Positions 1-8,294 are shown, numbered from the stretch's first letter. The stretch: 34,093 bases of DNA from CAADGL01 sp964643885 (GCA_964643885.1 CAZXUI010000049.1:1-34093), one strand, 5' to 3'. Notes: generated from the letters alone by a model not told the origin. Translations and numbers: made by a program.

Positions 1-168
1 TCAGACTGGTCAGAGACCGGTTCCCCAATCAGACCGGTCAGAGACCGGTCCCCCAATCAGACCGGTCAGAGACCGGTCCCCCAATCTGACCGGTCAGAGA
101 CCGGTCCCCCAATCAGACTGGTCAGAGACCGGTTCCCCAATCAGACCGGTCAGAGACCGGTCCCCCAT
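1..168. repeat. 28-bp tandem repeat array, six copies
   Basis: Six head-to-tail 28-bp units start at 1, 29, 57, 85, 113 and 141; the array may continue left of the window. Each unit holds two copies of an ACCGGT-centred block (GACCGGTC, itself palindromic) separated by AGA, followed by a C-rich stretch and CAA. Units 1 and 5 are identical, sharing the same two T variants. Unit 2 equals unit 6 except for the last base. This suggests a 112-bp higher-order period. There are no unique spacers, so it is not a CRISPR array. Confidence 0.95.
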
Positions 169-504
169 TCCTGAAGAGGAGAACGCACGGGCGAGCTGCG
201 CTTGCCCATGCCACCCGGCCGCTGCGACGGTGATCGGCACGCAGACCGCCCAAAGCGCGGACTTTGCCAGGGGTAGCAGAATCGCCGACAGCGCGCCGCG
301 GCTTCGAAGTCGCCTTGAGATGACGGCCGCCGATTGCATCGCGTGGCTCGGGTCGACAGGTGTTCTCAGATCATAATCGCACGCGGCGATCATTCGCCGG
401 GTTGGGCACGCAGGACGGCCGGAGGCCGCTCGTATCGCGGGGCGTCCGCGCGGCCGGTTCGATCGAGTTCTGCGAAGGTGGTACGGAAACGCCCTCCCCG
501 ATCC
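169..504. other. Intergenic stretch without a supported gene
   Basis: These 336 bases lie between the tandem array and the end of the tRNA-binding-domain gene. Open frames exist on both strands, as expected at this GC content. None has a convincing Shine-Dalgarno sequence or recognisable product, and the minus-strand frame (94-393) runs into the repeat array. No RNA gene or clear terminator was seen. Confidence 0.5.
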
Positions 505-849
505 TCAACCCACGCTCGTTCCCGCCGGGACCGGCTTCTCCGGGCTCAGCAGCACCACGGCCGAGCGGTCGGCCGTCGAGGCCGCCAGCAGCATCCCCTG
601 GCTCTCGAGCCCGCGCATCATCCGCGGGGCCAGGTTGGCGACGACGATGATCTGCCGGCCGACGAGGTCGGCCGGCTGGTAGTAGCCGCGGATGCCCGCG
701 ATGATCTGCCGCTGCTCGCTGCCCAGATCCACCTTGAGCACGATCAGCTTGTCGGCCTGCGGGTGCTCCTCGGCCGACAGGATCGTCGCCACGCGAAGCT
801 GGACCTTGAGGAAGTCGTCGATGTTGATCTGGCTGGGTGCGTCGGCCAT
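505..849 (-). CDS. Stand-alone tRNA-binding domain, MetRS beta-subunit/C-terminal type
   Basis: A 114-residue protein that is essentially one EMAP/Trbp111 OB-fold tRNA-binding domain. It opens with an INIDDFLKVQLRVATI stretch and continues through HPQADKLIVLKVDLG, the RQIIAGI segment and a VVVANLAPRMMRG stretch. In many bacteria this domain is fused to the C terminus of methionyl-tRNA synthetase; here it is separate, as in MetRS beta subunits. It probably binds tRNA, either to help MetRS or as a free chaperone. The ATG at 849 is preferred over upstream starts because GGGAG lies 9 nt before it and it follows the stop of the upstream lipoprotein gene. It is last in a purM-lipoprotein-tRNA-binding operon. 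The MetRS gene itself is not in the window, so the partner is inferred. Confidence 0.85.
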   Translation of the reverse strand: MADAPSQINIDDFLKVQLRVATILSAEEHPQADKLIVLKVDLGSEQRQIIAGIRGYYQPADLVGRQIIVVANLAPRMMRGLESQGMLLAASTADRSAVVLLSPEKPVPAGTSVG

Positions 850-865
850 GTCGCGTTGCTCCCGT

Positions 866-1861
866 TCAGCGGTCTGATCGGCCGCCCATGATCCGCTGTT
901 CCACAAATCGCTGATACTCGGCGGCGATGGTCGAGAGGTCGTCGCTGATGAAGGACGAGAAGAGCGCCTCGCCGAAGTTGAAGGACTCGGCCGACGAGGT
1001 GACGTAGGCCGCCTGGGCGTAGGCCTCCATGTCCTGCGTGCCGACCGTGTCGAGCAGGCGGCGGAAGCCGTCGGCGTACTTGCCGTCCTCGCCTTCCTGA
1101 AGGAACAGCAGCAGCGCCCAGAGCTGCGAGTAGTAGGCCCCGACGGTGCGGGCCGGGCCGCCGACGACGTGGCCGGCGTTCATCCGCAGCAGCGCAGGCA
1201 GCGGCAGGTCGCGGCGGCGCTGGACGATGTCGATCAGCGTGTTGCGCCGCAGGGGGTTGTACCAGCCATCGAACTCGAAGACGCCGGAGCCGCTCATGCG
1301 GTATCCCTCGCAGAGCACCGCCAGCCCCTCGTTGAGCCAGGCGGGAATCCGGCCGCGGATGCAGAAGTGGGCGTATTGATGAAAGCCCTCGTGGGCGATG
1401 ATGGGGAAGGTCGTCTGGTGCGCGACGTACTCGATGACGGCGATGCCGTCCTCGGTGTAGCCGCCGCGGCGGACGCGCAGCAGCAGCTCGGCCCGCTGCG
1501 GGAACATGCGGCGGGTGAAGCTCTCGAACTGACCGCGGGTGGCGAAGAGATAGATCTGCATCCGCTGGCCGGGCGGCGAGGCGGTCGGCACGAGATAGCT
1601 GTAGTACGCGAAGCAGGTCTCCAGAACCTGCGGCAGAGCGGTCAGCAGGTTCTCATCCTCCACCGTCGTGAGCAGGTGGTAGTGCTCGGTGGTGAGCTGC
1701 CGGCCGGCCGCCCGGCCGTAGCTCCACTCCTGCGACTCGTAGGGCGGCGACTCAACCGGCTCGAAGCCCTCGTCGCGCTTGTTCTCGCAGCCGCTGCCGA
1801 GAAGAAGAATCGCCGCGGCCAGGCCGGCGGCGGCCATGCTTATGACGCGATCTCGTCTCAT
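866..1861 (-). CDS. Lipoprotein with gluzincin (HExxH) motif, DUF1570-like
   Basis: A 331-residue predicted lipoprotein. Residues 1-25 form a signal peptide ending in a lipobox (LLGSGC, lipidated Cys25). The body carries HEGFH at residues 157-161, matching HExxH, followed by a LNEGLA segment with Glu178 as likely third zinc ligand. This is the arrangement of peptidase-MA/DUF1570-like gluzincins. The protein would face the periplasm or outer membrane, and its substrate is unknown. The ATG at 1861 directly follows the purM stop (TGA then ATG), so translation is probably coupled. The metallopeptidase assignment rests on the motif and spacing. The exact family and catalytic activity are inferred. 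Confidence 0.75.
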   Translation of the reverse strand: MRRDRVISMAAAGLAAAILLLGSGCENKRDEGFEPVESPPYESQEWSYGRAAGRQLTTEHYHLLTTVEDENLLTALPQVLETCFAYYSYLVPTASPPGQRMQIYLFATRGQFESFTRRMFPQRAELLLRVRRGGYTEDGIAVIEYVAHQTTFPIIAHEGFHQYAHFCIRGRIPAWLNEGLAVLCEGYRMSGSGVFEFDGWYNPLRRNTLIDIVQRRRDLPLPALLRMNAGHVVGGPARTVGAYYSQLWALLLFLQEGEDGKYADGFRRLLDTVGTQDMEAYAQAAYVTSSAESFNFGEALFSSFISDDLSTIAAEYQRFVEQRIMGGRSDR

Positions 1862-2947
1862 TCAGCGCATCTCCACGCGACCCTTACCGCGGCGAATCTT
1901 GCCGATCACGAAGGCCTGCTCGCCGGTCCGCTCGAGCCGCCGCACGACGGCGGCCGTGCTCCGCGGCCGGACCGACAGCACGAAGCCGACGCCCATGTTG
2001 AACACGCGGTACATCTCCTCTTCGGCGACGCCGGAGCGGCTCATGAGGCCGAAGATGGGCGGGACCGGCCAGGACCCGCGGCGGAGGATGGCGTCGCAAT
2101 CCGGGGGTAGCAGGCGCGGGACGTTTCCGGGCAGGCCGCCGCCGGTGATGTGGGCCATGCCGCTGATGGGCGGCCGGCCGCGGTAGGCCTGAAGCACGTT
2201 CTGCACGGCCCGGACGTAGATTCTGGTCGGCCGGAGCAAGGCGTCGACGAGCGGCTCGCCGAGCGAGCGTTGGCGGTCGAAGAGTGAGAGGCCGGCGTCG
2301 TCGAGGAGCAGGCGGCGGGCCAGGGCGTAGCCGTTGGAGTGGACGCCGGAAGAGGCCAGCCCGATCACGTCGTCGCCCGGGCGGACGAGCCTGGCGGAGA
2401 TGACGCGCTGGCGCTGGACGACGCCGACGGCGAAGCCGGCCAGGTCGAAGTGGCCGGGGCTGTAGAGGTCGGGCATCTCGGCGGTCTCGCCGCCGAGCAG
2501 GGCGCAGCCGGCCTGTTCGCAGCCGTTGGCGACGCCGGCGACGAGCTGCTCGACGACGTTCACGTCGAGTTTGTGCAAGGCGATGTAGTCGAGGAAGAAC
2601 AGCGGCTCGGCGCCGGTGGTCAGCAGGTCGTTGACGTTCATCGCGACGAGGTCGATGCCGACGGTATCGTAGCGGCGGGCGGCGGAGGCGATGAGGACTT
2701 TGCTGCCGACGCCGTCGGCGCAGGCGACCAGGACGGGCTGGCGGTAGTTGCGGGCGAAGAGGCGCTCGTCGTAGTCGAGCCGCAGGGCGCCGGCGAATCC
2801 GCCGAGGCCGCCGAGGACGCGCGGGCCGAAGGTCCGCCGGGCCAGCGGGGCGATGCGGTCGACGAGGCGGTCGGCCGCATCGAGGTCGACGCCGGCGTCG
2901 CGGTAGCTGCGCGGCGGAGAGAGCGTTCTGCCGTTGCGGTTGGCCAT
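1862..2947 (-). CDS. purM: Phosphoribosylformylglycinamidine cyclo-ligase (AIR synthetase)
   Basis: The 361-residue product matches PurM, which converts FGAM to aminoimidazole ribonucleotide with ATP in the fifth step of purine synthesis in the cytoplasm. Visible family signatures are YRDAGVDLDAADRLVDRI at the N terminus, the ADGVGSK loop, GIDLVAMNVNDLLTTGAEPL, the ALLGGETAEMP segment and the HITGGGLPGNVPR segment. The family is usually about 345-350 residues. The ATG at 2947 is chosen because conserved sequence begins just after it, although the frame stays open far upstream over antisense pyrH. It is divergent from pyrH across 126 bp, and heads an operon with the lipoprotein and tRNA-binding-domain genes. 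Confidence 0.96.
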   Translation of the reverse strand: MANRNGRTLSPPRSYRDAGVDLDAADRLVDRIAPLARRTFGPRVLGGLGGFAGALRLDYDERLFARNYRQPVLVACADGVGSKVLIASAARRYDTVGIDLVAMNVNDLLTTGAEPLFFLDYIALHKLDVNVVEQLVAGVANGCEQAGCALLGGETAEMPDLYSPGHFDLAGFAVGVVQRQRVISARLVRPGDDVIGLASSGVHSNGYALARRLLLDDAGLSLFDRQRSLGEPLVDALLRPTRIYVRAVQNVLQAYRGRPPISGMAHITGGGLPGNVPRLLPPDCDAILRRGSWPVPPIFGLMSRSGVAEEEMYRVFNMGVGFVLSVRPRSTAAVVRRLERTGEQAFVIGKIRRGKGRVEMR

Positions 2948-3073
2948 GGCGAACGTATTACCCGAAAAGGCGGGGCTTGCCCACAAGGCGGGCTCGAACT
3001 GGCGGGCGCGTGGGGAAGCGAGTATCATTCGGCGGAATTGGCGGACACCCCGGTGGCGAGAGCAGATTCCGGC

Positions 3074-3802
3074 ATGAGCGAAGGCACCCCCCGATACCGC
3101 CGCGTGCTGCTGAAGATCAGCGGCGAGGGCTTTTGTCCGCGCGGCGATTTCGGGATTCACCGGGCCGAGCTGGACGCGATGACGCGCGAGATCACGGAGG
3201 TCACCCGCCTGGGTGTGCAGCTTGCGGTGGTCGTGGGCGGCGGGAACTTCATGCGCGGGGCGAGCTTTTCGCGCGAGCTGGGTATCGAGCTGGCGACGGC
3301 CGACTACATGGGCATGCTGGCGACGGTGCTCAACGCGTTGGCCCTTCAGGAGTCGCTCGAGGCGCATGGGCACGTGACGCGCGTGCAGAGCGCGCTGACG
3401 ATTGCGCGCGTGTGCGAGTCGTTCATCCGCCGCCGCTGCATCGCGCACCTGGAGAAGGGGCGGATCGTGATTCTGGCGGCGGGCACGGGCAACCCGTTCG
3501 TGACGACGGATTCGTGCGCGGCGCTGCGGGCGGCGGAGATCGGGGCGGATGTGCTGCTCAAGGCGACCAAGGTGGACGGCGTGTATGACGCCGACCCGAG
3601 CAAAGAGCCGAACGCGAAACTCTACCGGCACGTGACGTACAACCAGGTGATCGACCAGCGGCTGCGGGTGATGGACGTGAGCGCGATCGACATCTGCCAG
3701 CAGCACAACGTGCCAATCATCGTCTTCAATCTGTTCCAGCCAGGCACGATGCGCCGCATACTGCTGGGCGAGCACATCGGCACGGCCGTCGGGGCGACGT
3801 GA
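3074..3802 (+). CDS. pyrH: UMP kinase
   Basis: A 242-residue bacterial UMP kinase of the amino-acid-kinase fold. It phosphorylates UMP to UDP in the cytoplasm. Features seen are the N-terminal RRVLLKISGE phosphate-binding stretch, VVVGGGNFMRG, the ADYMGMLATVLNAL segment, AGTGNPFVTTD, the LKATKVDGVYDADP segment and the C-terminal VFNLFQPGTM. Length is normal. The ATG at 3074 is chosen by homology because the open frame extends far upstream only as a shadow of purM. The stop overlaps the GTG of the phosphatase gene (GTGA), so the two are probably translationally coupled. Confidence 0.97.
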   Translation: MSEGTPRYRRVLLKISGEGFCPRGDFGIHRAELDAMTREITEVTRLGVQLAVVVGGGNFMRGASFSRELGIELATADYMGMLATVLNALALQESLEAHGHVTRVQSALTIARVCESFIRRRCIAHLEKGRIVILAAGTGNPFVTTDSCAALRAAEIGADVLLKATKVDGVYDADPSKEPNAKLYRHVTYNQVIDQRLRVMDVSAIDICQQHNVPIIVFNLFQPGTMRRILLGEHIGTAVGAT

Positions 3803-4398
3803 GCCGGTCGGCGGAACCATCTTTCGAATCGCCGGCTCCGCGGCGGCCGCTCTATCTGCGCTGGTCGCAGTGGCGGTTGTGGCTGGCGGGGCTGGTGGGC
3901 AGCCGCTACGACGGGATGCGGCATTTTGCGGTCGTAGCGCCGGGGGTGCTGATGCGCTGCGGCCAGCCGCGGCTGCGCGACCTGGAGCGGATCGCGGACG
4001 AGCACGGCCTGCGGACGATCGTCGTCGCCCGCGGGGGGACGCGGCATCCGCTTCGCGGGCGCTGGTTCCGCCGGCAGCAGGAGTGGTGCGAGCGGCGCGG
4101 GGTGCGGCTGGTGCATGTCCCCTTCTCGGACAAAGAGCTTCCGCCGGAGGATGTCTTCGAGCGCTTTCTGGAGGTGGTGCGCGCCGAGAGCACTCGGCCG
4201 GTGCTGGTGCATTGCGAGCAGGGCTGGCATCGCACGGGTGTGCTGTGTGCGGCGTACCGGATCGCGCTGGAGGGCTGGTCGGTCGACCAGGCGATCGGCG
4301 AGATGGAGCGGTGCGGTTTCGAGGCGCACAAGCGCAAGCGCCGCCCGCTGGTGGATGCGCTGCGGGCCTGGGCGGCCCGCTGCGCTGCGGCTAGGTAG
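3799..4398 (+). CDS. Dual-specificity/tyrosine phosphatase-like protein
   Basis: A 199-residue protein with the cysteine-phosphatase P-loop HCEQGWHRTG at 138-147, giving the nucleophile Cys139 and Arg145. A plausible general acid, Asp111, lies in the FSDKELPPED loop. The preceding VAPGVLMRCGQP and LRTIVVARGG segments match DSP/PFA-type phosphatases that act on phosphoproteins or phospho-inositide-like substrates. Residues 21-33 are Trp-rich but look too short and charged for a clear membrane helix. The GTG start overlaps the pyrH stop by four bases. The end overlaps the convergent LABN gene by 8 bp. The substrate cannot be told from sequence. Confidence 0.85.
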   Translation: MSRSAEPSFESPAPRRPLYLRWSQWRLWLAGLVGSRYDGMRHFAVVAPGVLMRCGQPRLRDLERIADEHGLRTIVVARGGTRHPLRGRWFRRQQEWCERRGVRLVHVPFSDKELPPEDVFERFLEVVRAESTRPVLVHCEQGWHRTGVLCAAYRIALEGWSVDQAIGEMERCGFEAHKRKRRPLVDALRAWAARCAAAR

Positions 4399-4768
4399 TC
4401 GATTGCTGCGGGGCGGGCTCTTCGTAGGTCAGCGGCGGCTCGCTGGGCGACTCGCTCGCGGCCGCGCGGCGGGCGCGGTAGCGGGCGGCGCGGTTGTGAA
4501 TCAGCCATAGGTTCCGCAAGTAGATCCCCAGCCCGAGCGACTGGCCCAGCATGATGACCGGGTCGCGGTCGATCCAGCCGTAGACGAAGAGCATCACGCC
4601 GCCGGCCAGGCTGATGTACCAGAAGGCGACGGGGATGTAGCTGCGGCCGCGGCGCTCGGAGGCGAACCACTGCACCAGGAAGCGCAGCATGAAGACGCCC
4701 TGGCCGGCCAGTCCGAAGATGACCAGCGGGTCGAGAATCCGCTCGAATAGCCAGAATGCGAGCAGCAC
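4391..4768 (-). CDS. Small membrane protein with lipid-A biosynthesis N-terminal (LABN) domain
   Basis: A 125-residue protein with three predicted membrane segments (about 14-34, 48-66 and 72-90) and a hydrophilic tail. The pattern RFLVQWFASE, then SYIPVAFWYIS, GQ and YLRN is that of the LABN domain. This domain is found alone or at the N terminus of some lipid-A-disaccharide synthases; its biochemical role is not settled. It starts with GTG. GGAGG lies 12 nt upstream, a longer spacing than usual, so the start is uncertain. It sits 45 bp downstream of accD and is probably co-transcribed. The link to envelope lipid synthesis is inferred from the domain and from accD. Confidence 0.8.
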   Translation of the reverse strand: MLLAFWLFERILDPLVIFGLAGQGVFMLRFLVQWFASERRGRSYIPVAFWYISLAGGVMLFVYGWIDRDPVIMLGQSLGLGIYLRNLWLIHNRAARYRARRAAASESPSEPPLTYEEPAPQQSTT

Positions 4769-4813
4769 GGCGGTCGGTTTCCTCCACGCGGCCGGGTGGG
4801 CCGCCGCGGCCCC

Positions 4814-5647
4814 CTACTTGTTGCAATAGTCGATGATGCGGGCGATCTCGCTGCGCAGGTCCTTGCGGTGGACGATGCGGTCGATGAAGCCGCGCTTGAG
4901 CATGAACTCGGCCCGCTGGAAGCCCTCGGGCAACGTGGCCTTGATCGTGTTGGCGATCACGCGCGGGCCGGCGAAGCCGATCAGCGCGCCGGGCTCGGCG
5001 ATGGTCACGTCGCCGAGGAAGGCGAAGCTGGCCGCGACGCCGGCGGTGGTCGGGTCGGTCATGACGACGATGTAGAGTCCGCCGGCGTCGTCGAGGCGGG
5101 CGATGGCGGCGCTGGTGCGGGCCATCTGCACGAGCGAGACCATGCCCTCCATCATGCGGGCTCCGCCGCTGCACGTGACCATGACCAGCGGCAGGCTCTC
5201 TTCGAGTGCCCGCTCGGTGGCGGCGACGACCTTCTCGCCGACGACGGCGCCCATCGAGCCCATGATGAAGAAGGGATTCATGACGCCCATGATCACCGGG
5301 CGGCCCTTGATGAAGCCCTTGCCGACGACGATCGCCTCGCGCTCGCCGCTCTCCTGCCTGGAGCGTTCGAGCCGCTCCTTGTAGGTCATGCGGTCCTGAA
5401 AGTTCAGCGGGTCGCTCGATTCGAGGTCCGGCAGGAACTCCTCGAAGGTCTCAGGGTCGTTGAGCTGGCGGATGCGCGTGCGGGCGTCGACGCGGTAGTG
5501 ATAGTTGCATTCGGGGCAGACGTGGAGCTGCTCCTCGAGGATGCCCTTGTAGATCATCGCCGCGCAGCCCGTGCAGCGGATCCACATGCCCTGCGGGACC
5601 TCCATCCCGCGCCGCGCTGTTGAACCGACGTCTGCCATGGACTTCAC
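4814..5647 (-). CDS. accD: Acetyl-CoA carboxylase carboxyltransferase subunit beta
   Basis: A 277-residue AccD that joins AccA to transfer the carboxyl group from carboxybiotin to acetyl-CoA, giving malonyl-CoA for fatty-acid synthesis. An N-terminal zinc ribbon is intact (Cys25, Cys28, Cys44, Cys47). It is followed by the crotonase-like carboxyltransferase core with VTCSGGARMMEG and DPTTAGVAASFAFLGD. Two starts are possible. GTG at 5647 has GGAGG 4 nt upstream; ATG at 5638 has it 13 nt upstream. I give the longer form. It lies 33 bp after the pseudo-phosphatase gene in the gap-pgk-rpe cluster. accA is not in the window. Confidence 0.95.
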   Translation of the reverse strand: MKSMADVGSTARRGMEVPQGMWIRCTGCAAMIYKGILEEQLHVCPECNYHYRVDARTRIRQLNDPETFEEFLPDLESSDPLNFQDRMTYKERLERSRQESGEREAIVVGKGFIKGRPVIMGVMNPFFIMGSMGAVVGEKVVAATERALEESLPLVMVTCSGGARMMEGMVSLVQMARTSAAIARLDDAGGLYIVVMTDPTTAGVAASFAFLGDVTIAEPGALIGFAGPRVIANTIKATLPEGFQRAEFMLKRGFIDRIVHRKDLRSEIARIIDYCNK

Positions 5648-5680
5648 TCAGCCTCCCCCGAACCAACCGCCGACCCGATT

Positions 5681-6262
5681 TCACGTACTTTGCGGATCGC
5701 TCAGCACCGCCTGCCGATCGAGATCGATCACCAGCGGCTCGGTCGCCGCACCGTGCTCCCAGAGCGAGACCTCGTCCCGCTCGAGTGCGGCGCGGGCCAG
5801 CTCGAAGGCGATCGGCCGCAGGACGAACGCCAGCGTGGCCGAGCCGTTGCGCTTGATCCGCTTGCGAATGCAGCTCTCCAGCCGTGCCGAGGCGTCGCGC
5901 AGGCTTTCGCCCTGCGGCGGCGAGACGGTCAGCGGCGCCTCGAGCAGTTGGCGGTGAGCGGATTCGTAGCGCGTCGCGAGCTGCTCTTCGGTCAGGCCGG
6001 CCCAGAGGCCCAGGTCGACCTCGGCCAGCTCGTCGGCCGCGCGGGCCGTGACGCCCAGGCGCTGCGCGAGGAAGCGGGCGGTCCAGGTGGCCAGCTCGTC
6101 GCTGGAGTGCAGAATCCGCGAGACGCCTTGCTGCCGCAGACGCTCGACCCAGCCGGCGCAGATCGACTCGCGATCCGCACGCGGCGGGAGCTCGACGCGG
6201 CCGAGCAGACGCCCCTGCTGGCACCACTCACTGCCGGCACTGGGAATCAGGACGATCTTCAT
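5681..6262 (-). CDS. Degenerate histidine-phosphatase-like protein (probable pseudoenzyme)
   Basis: A 193-residue protein with the length and layout of the histidine phosphatase (phosphoglycerate mutase-like) superfamily, but the catalytic set is mostly gone. The N-terminal RHG motif is replaced by Ser8-Ala9-Gly10 in LIPSAGSEWCQQGRLLG. The SSD motif at 53-55 lacks the usual following Arg. The late SHG motif is replaced by VLRPIAFEL (about 147-155). The acidic EVDLGLWAGLTEEQL region (81-95) and GESL (119-122) remain. The ATG at 6262 overlaps the rpe stop (ATGA). Conserved placement in a translated operon argues for a retained, perhaps binding or regulatory, role. That role is inference. Confidence 0.8.
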   Translation of the reverse strand: MKIVLIPSAGSEWCQQGRLLGRVELPPRADRESICAGWVERLRQQGVSRILHSSDELATWTARFLAQRLGVTARAADELAEVDLGLWAGLTEEQLATRYESAHRQLLEAPLTVSPPQGESLRDASARLESCIRKRIKRNGSATLAFVLRPIAFELARAALERDEVSLWEHGAATEPLVIDLDRQAVLSDPQST

Positions 6263-6951
6263 GCGGCTGGCTCCGTATTCGGCCGGGCGGCCTGCTGCGC
6301 GGCGCGGCGGATCGCGACGAGCGCCTCGGCCGGGCTCTTGGTCGCGAAGATGGCATTTCCCGCGACGAGCGTGTCGGCGCCCGCCTGAACGACGAGCGGG
6401 GCGGTCTCTTCGCTGATGCCGCCGTCGACCTCGAGCCACTGACCGGCCCGCAGCAGGGGCGAGATCACGGCGATCTTCTGAACGACCTCGTGCATGAAGC
6501 TCTGGCCGCCGAAGCCCGGCCAGACCGTCATGACCAGGACCATATCCACGTCGCCGATGAATTCGAGAATCGCTTCGGCCGGCGTCGAGGGGTTCAGCGC
6601 GACGCCGACCTTGACGCCGAGGTCGCGGATCTGCTGAATCACCTTGCGCGGGCTGGAGGTCGCCTCGATATGAAACGTGATTAAGCCCGCGCCGGCCTCC
6701 GCGAAGGCAGCGGCGTAGCGGGCCGGGTCGGCGATCATCAGGTGCGTATCCAGCAGCAGGTCCGTGCAGCGCGAGATCGACGCGACGACCGGTACGCCGA
6801 ACGAGATGTTCGGCACGAAATGGCCGTCCATCACGTCCAGGTGCAGCATGTCGGCGCCGGCCGCCTCGACCAGCGAGATCTGCTCGGCCAGCCGGCCGAA
6901 GTCGGCCGACAGCACCGAGGGGGCGATCCGAATCGTGCCGTTCTCGTTCAT
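6259..6951 (-). CDS. rpe: Ribulose-phosphate 3-epimerase
   Basis: A 230-residue TIM-barrel enzyme that interconverts ribulose-5-phosphate and xylulose-5-phosphate in the pentose phosphate pathway. Signatures are IAPSVLSADFGRL, LHLDVMDGHFVPNISFG, DTHLMI, FHIEA, VMTVWPGFGGQSF and EVDGGI, which supply the metal-binding His and Asp residues and the phosphate site. Length is typical. It lies 9 bp downstream of pgk and overlaps the pseudo-phosphatase by 4 bp, so this is a tight operon. Confidence 0.97.
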   Translation of the reverse strand: MNENGTIRIAPSVLSADFGRLAEQISLVEAAGADMLHLDVMDGHFVPNISFGVPVVASISRCTDLLLDTHLMIADPARYAAAFAEAGAGLITFHIEATSSPRKVIQQIRDLGVKVGVALNPSTPAEAILEFIGDVDMVLVMTVWPGFGGQSFMHEVVQKIAVISPLLRAGQWLEVDGGISEETAPLVVQAGADTLVAGNAIFATKSPAEALVAIRRAAQQAARPNTEPAA

Positions 6952-6960
6952 GCCGCATCC

Positions 6961-8211
6961 TTACGCATCATCGAGAATCTCGATCGGGTCGAAGCGGCGC
7001 CCTTCCAGGAACTGGAGCGAGGCGCCGCCGCCGGTGCTGATGTGGGTCATCTTCTCCGCAAGACCCGCCTCCTCCACGGCCGCCGCGCTGTCTCCGCCGC
7101 CGATGACCGTCACCGCGCCGCGCTGCGTCGCCTGGGCGAGCATGCGGGCCAGGGCCAGCGTGCCCTGGTCGAAGGGCGGTGTCTCGAACGCGCCGGCCGG
7201 TCCGTTCCAGACGACCGTGCGGGCCGAGAGGATCAGCTTCTCATAGGCTTCCAGCGTCCTGGGGCCGACGTCCAGGCCCATCAGGTCGGGCGGCAGCGGA
7301 CCTTCGATCGTCTTCGTCGCCACGCCTTCCTTCAATTCGGCCGCCGCGACATGGTCGACGGGCAGGTGCAGCTTGTCGCCGGCCGTATCCAGCAGGCCGC
7401 GGGCGAGGTCCAGCTTGTCGCGCTCGCAGAGGCTCTTGCCGACGGACTTGCCCTGCGCCTCCCAGAAGGTGAACGTCATCGCGCCGGCGACGAGGATGTG
7501 ATCGACGCGCGGCAGCAGGCTGCGAATCACGCCGATCTTGTCGCTGACTTTCGCGCCGCCCAGAATCGCGACGAACGGCCGCTGCGGAGACGCGAGGGCC
7601 TGGCCGAGGTATCTGAGCTCCTTCTCGACCAGCAAACCCATGACGCGGCGGCCGGCCGGCATGAGCCGCGGCAGGTCGTACATGCTCACGTGGTTGCGGT
7701 GGCAGGTGCCGAAGGCGTCGTTGACGTACGCCTCGCCCAGGGCGGCCAATCCCCGTGCGAACTCGGAGCGCTTCGCCTCCTGCTCGGCCGTCAGCTTCCG
7801 ATCCGGCTGCTTGTCGGCCTTGTCGATGATCGTTTCGGCCTTGTGGAAGCGCAGATTCTCCAGGAGCAGGACGGAGCCGTCTTCCAGGCTCCTGGCGGCC
7901 GACTCCGCCTGCGGTCCGATGCAGTCGGTCACGAAGCGGCACGGGCGGCCGAGGAGGCTGGAGATGTGCTCCGCGACGGGGCGGAGGGAAAAGGCCTGGT
8001 CAGTTTCCGGGTCGCCCTTGGGGCGGCCCAGGTGGCTCATGAGGATGGCCCGCCCGCCGCCGGCCAGGATCAGCTCGAGCGTGGGGAGGAACTGGCGGAT
8101 CCGCCGGTCGTCGGTGATGCGACGGTCGGCGTCCAGGGGGACGTTCAGATCGGCCCTTATGAGCACCCGCCGGCCCTTCGGGTCGAGCTGGCGAACGGAT
8201 TTCTTGGGCAT
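6961..8211 (-). CDS. pgk: Phosphoglycerate kinase
   Basis: A 416-residue cytoplasmic glycolytic kinase that transfers phosphate from 1,3-bisphosphoglycerate to ADP. Seen are RRVLIRADLNVPLD, the SHLGRPKG loop, LENLRFHKAE, the FVAILGGAKVSDKI segment, VVWNGPAGAFE and the nucleotide-binding VIGGGDSAAA with a final HISTGGGASLQFLEG. The ATG at 8211 is chosen by homology and by GGAGG 10 nt upstream; the open frame extends further but without conserved sequence. It follows gap by 83 bp, where a hairpin lies. Confidence 0.97.
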   Translation of the reverse strand: MPKKSVRQLDPKGRRVLIRADLNVPLDADRRITDDRRIRQFLPTLELILAGGGRAILMSHLGRPKGDPETDQAFSLRPVAEHISSLLGRPCRFVTDCIGPQAESAARSLEDGSVLLLENLRFHKAETIIDKADKQPDRKLTAEQEAKRSEFARGLAALGEAYVNDAFGTCHRNHVSMYDLPRLMPAGRRVMGLLVEKELRYLGQALASPQRPFVAILGGAKVSDKIGVIRSLLPRVDHILVAGAMTFTFWEAQGKSVGKSLCERDKLDLARGLLDTAGDKLHLPVDHVAAAELKEGVATKTIEGPLPPDLMGLDVGPRTLEAYEKLILSARTVVWNGPAGAFETPPFDQGTLALARMLAQATQRGAVTVIGGGDSAAAVEEAGLAEKMTHISTGGGASLQFLEGRRFDPIEILDDA

Positions 8212-8238
8212 CCCGGCCCCGCCTCCAGTAAACGGCAA

Positions 8239-8264
8239 CGAGCCCACCGCCAGGGATGGGCTCG
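8239..8264 (-). promoter_or_regulatory. gap-pgk intergenic hairpin
   Basis: An 8-bp perfect inverted repeat (CGAGCCCA at 8239-8246, TGGGCTCG at 8257-8264) encloses a 10-nt loop in the 83-bp gap between gap and pgk. There is no T-tract, so it is not a classical terminator. An intercistronic stability or processing element is a reasonable guess. Confidence 0.4.
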
Positions 8265-8294
8265 GTCGCTCCGTAAGTGTACGCCCCGGGGCGG

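Noticed and set aside
1..168. CRISPR array
   Set aside because: The 28-bp units are contiguous with no unique spacers and no cas genes are nearby; it is a simple tandem repeat.
94..393. 99-codon minus-strand frame at the left edge
   Set aside because: It has no Shine-Dalgarno sequence, no recognisable domain, and its 3' part is the tandem repeat read as protein.
2339..3073. Long N-terminal extension of pyrH
   Set aside because: The frame is open only because it is antisense to purM; UMP kinase similarity begins at the ATG at 3074.
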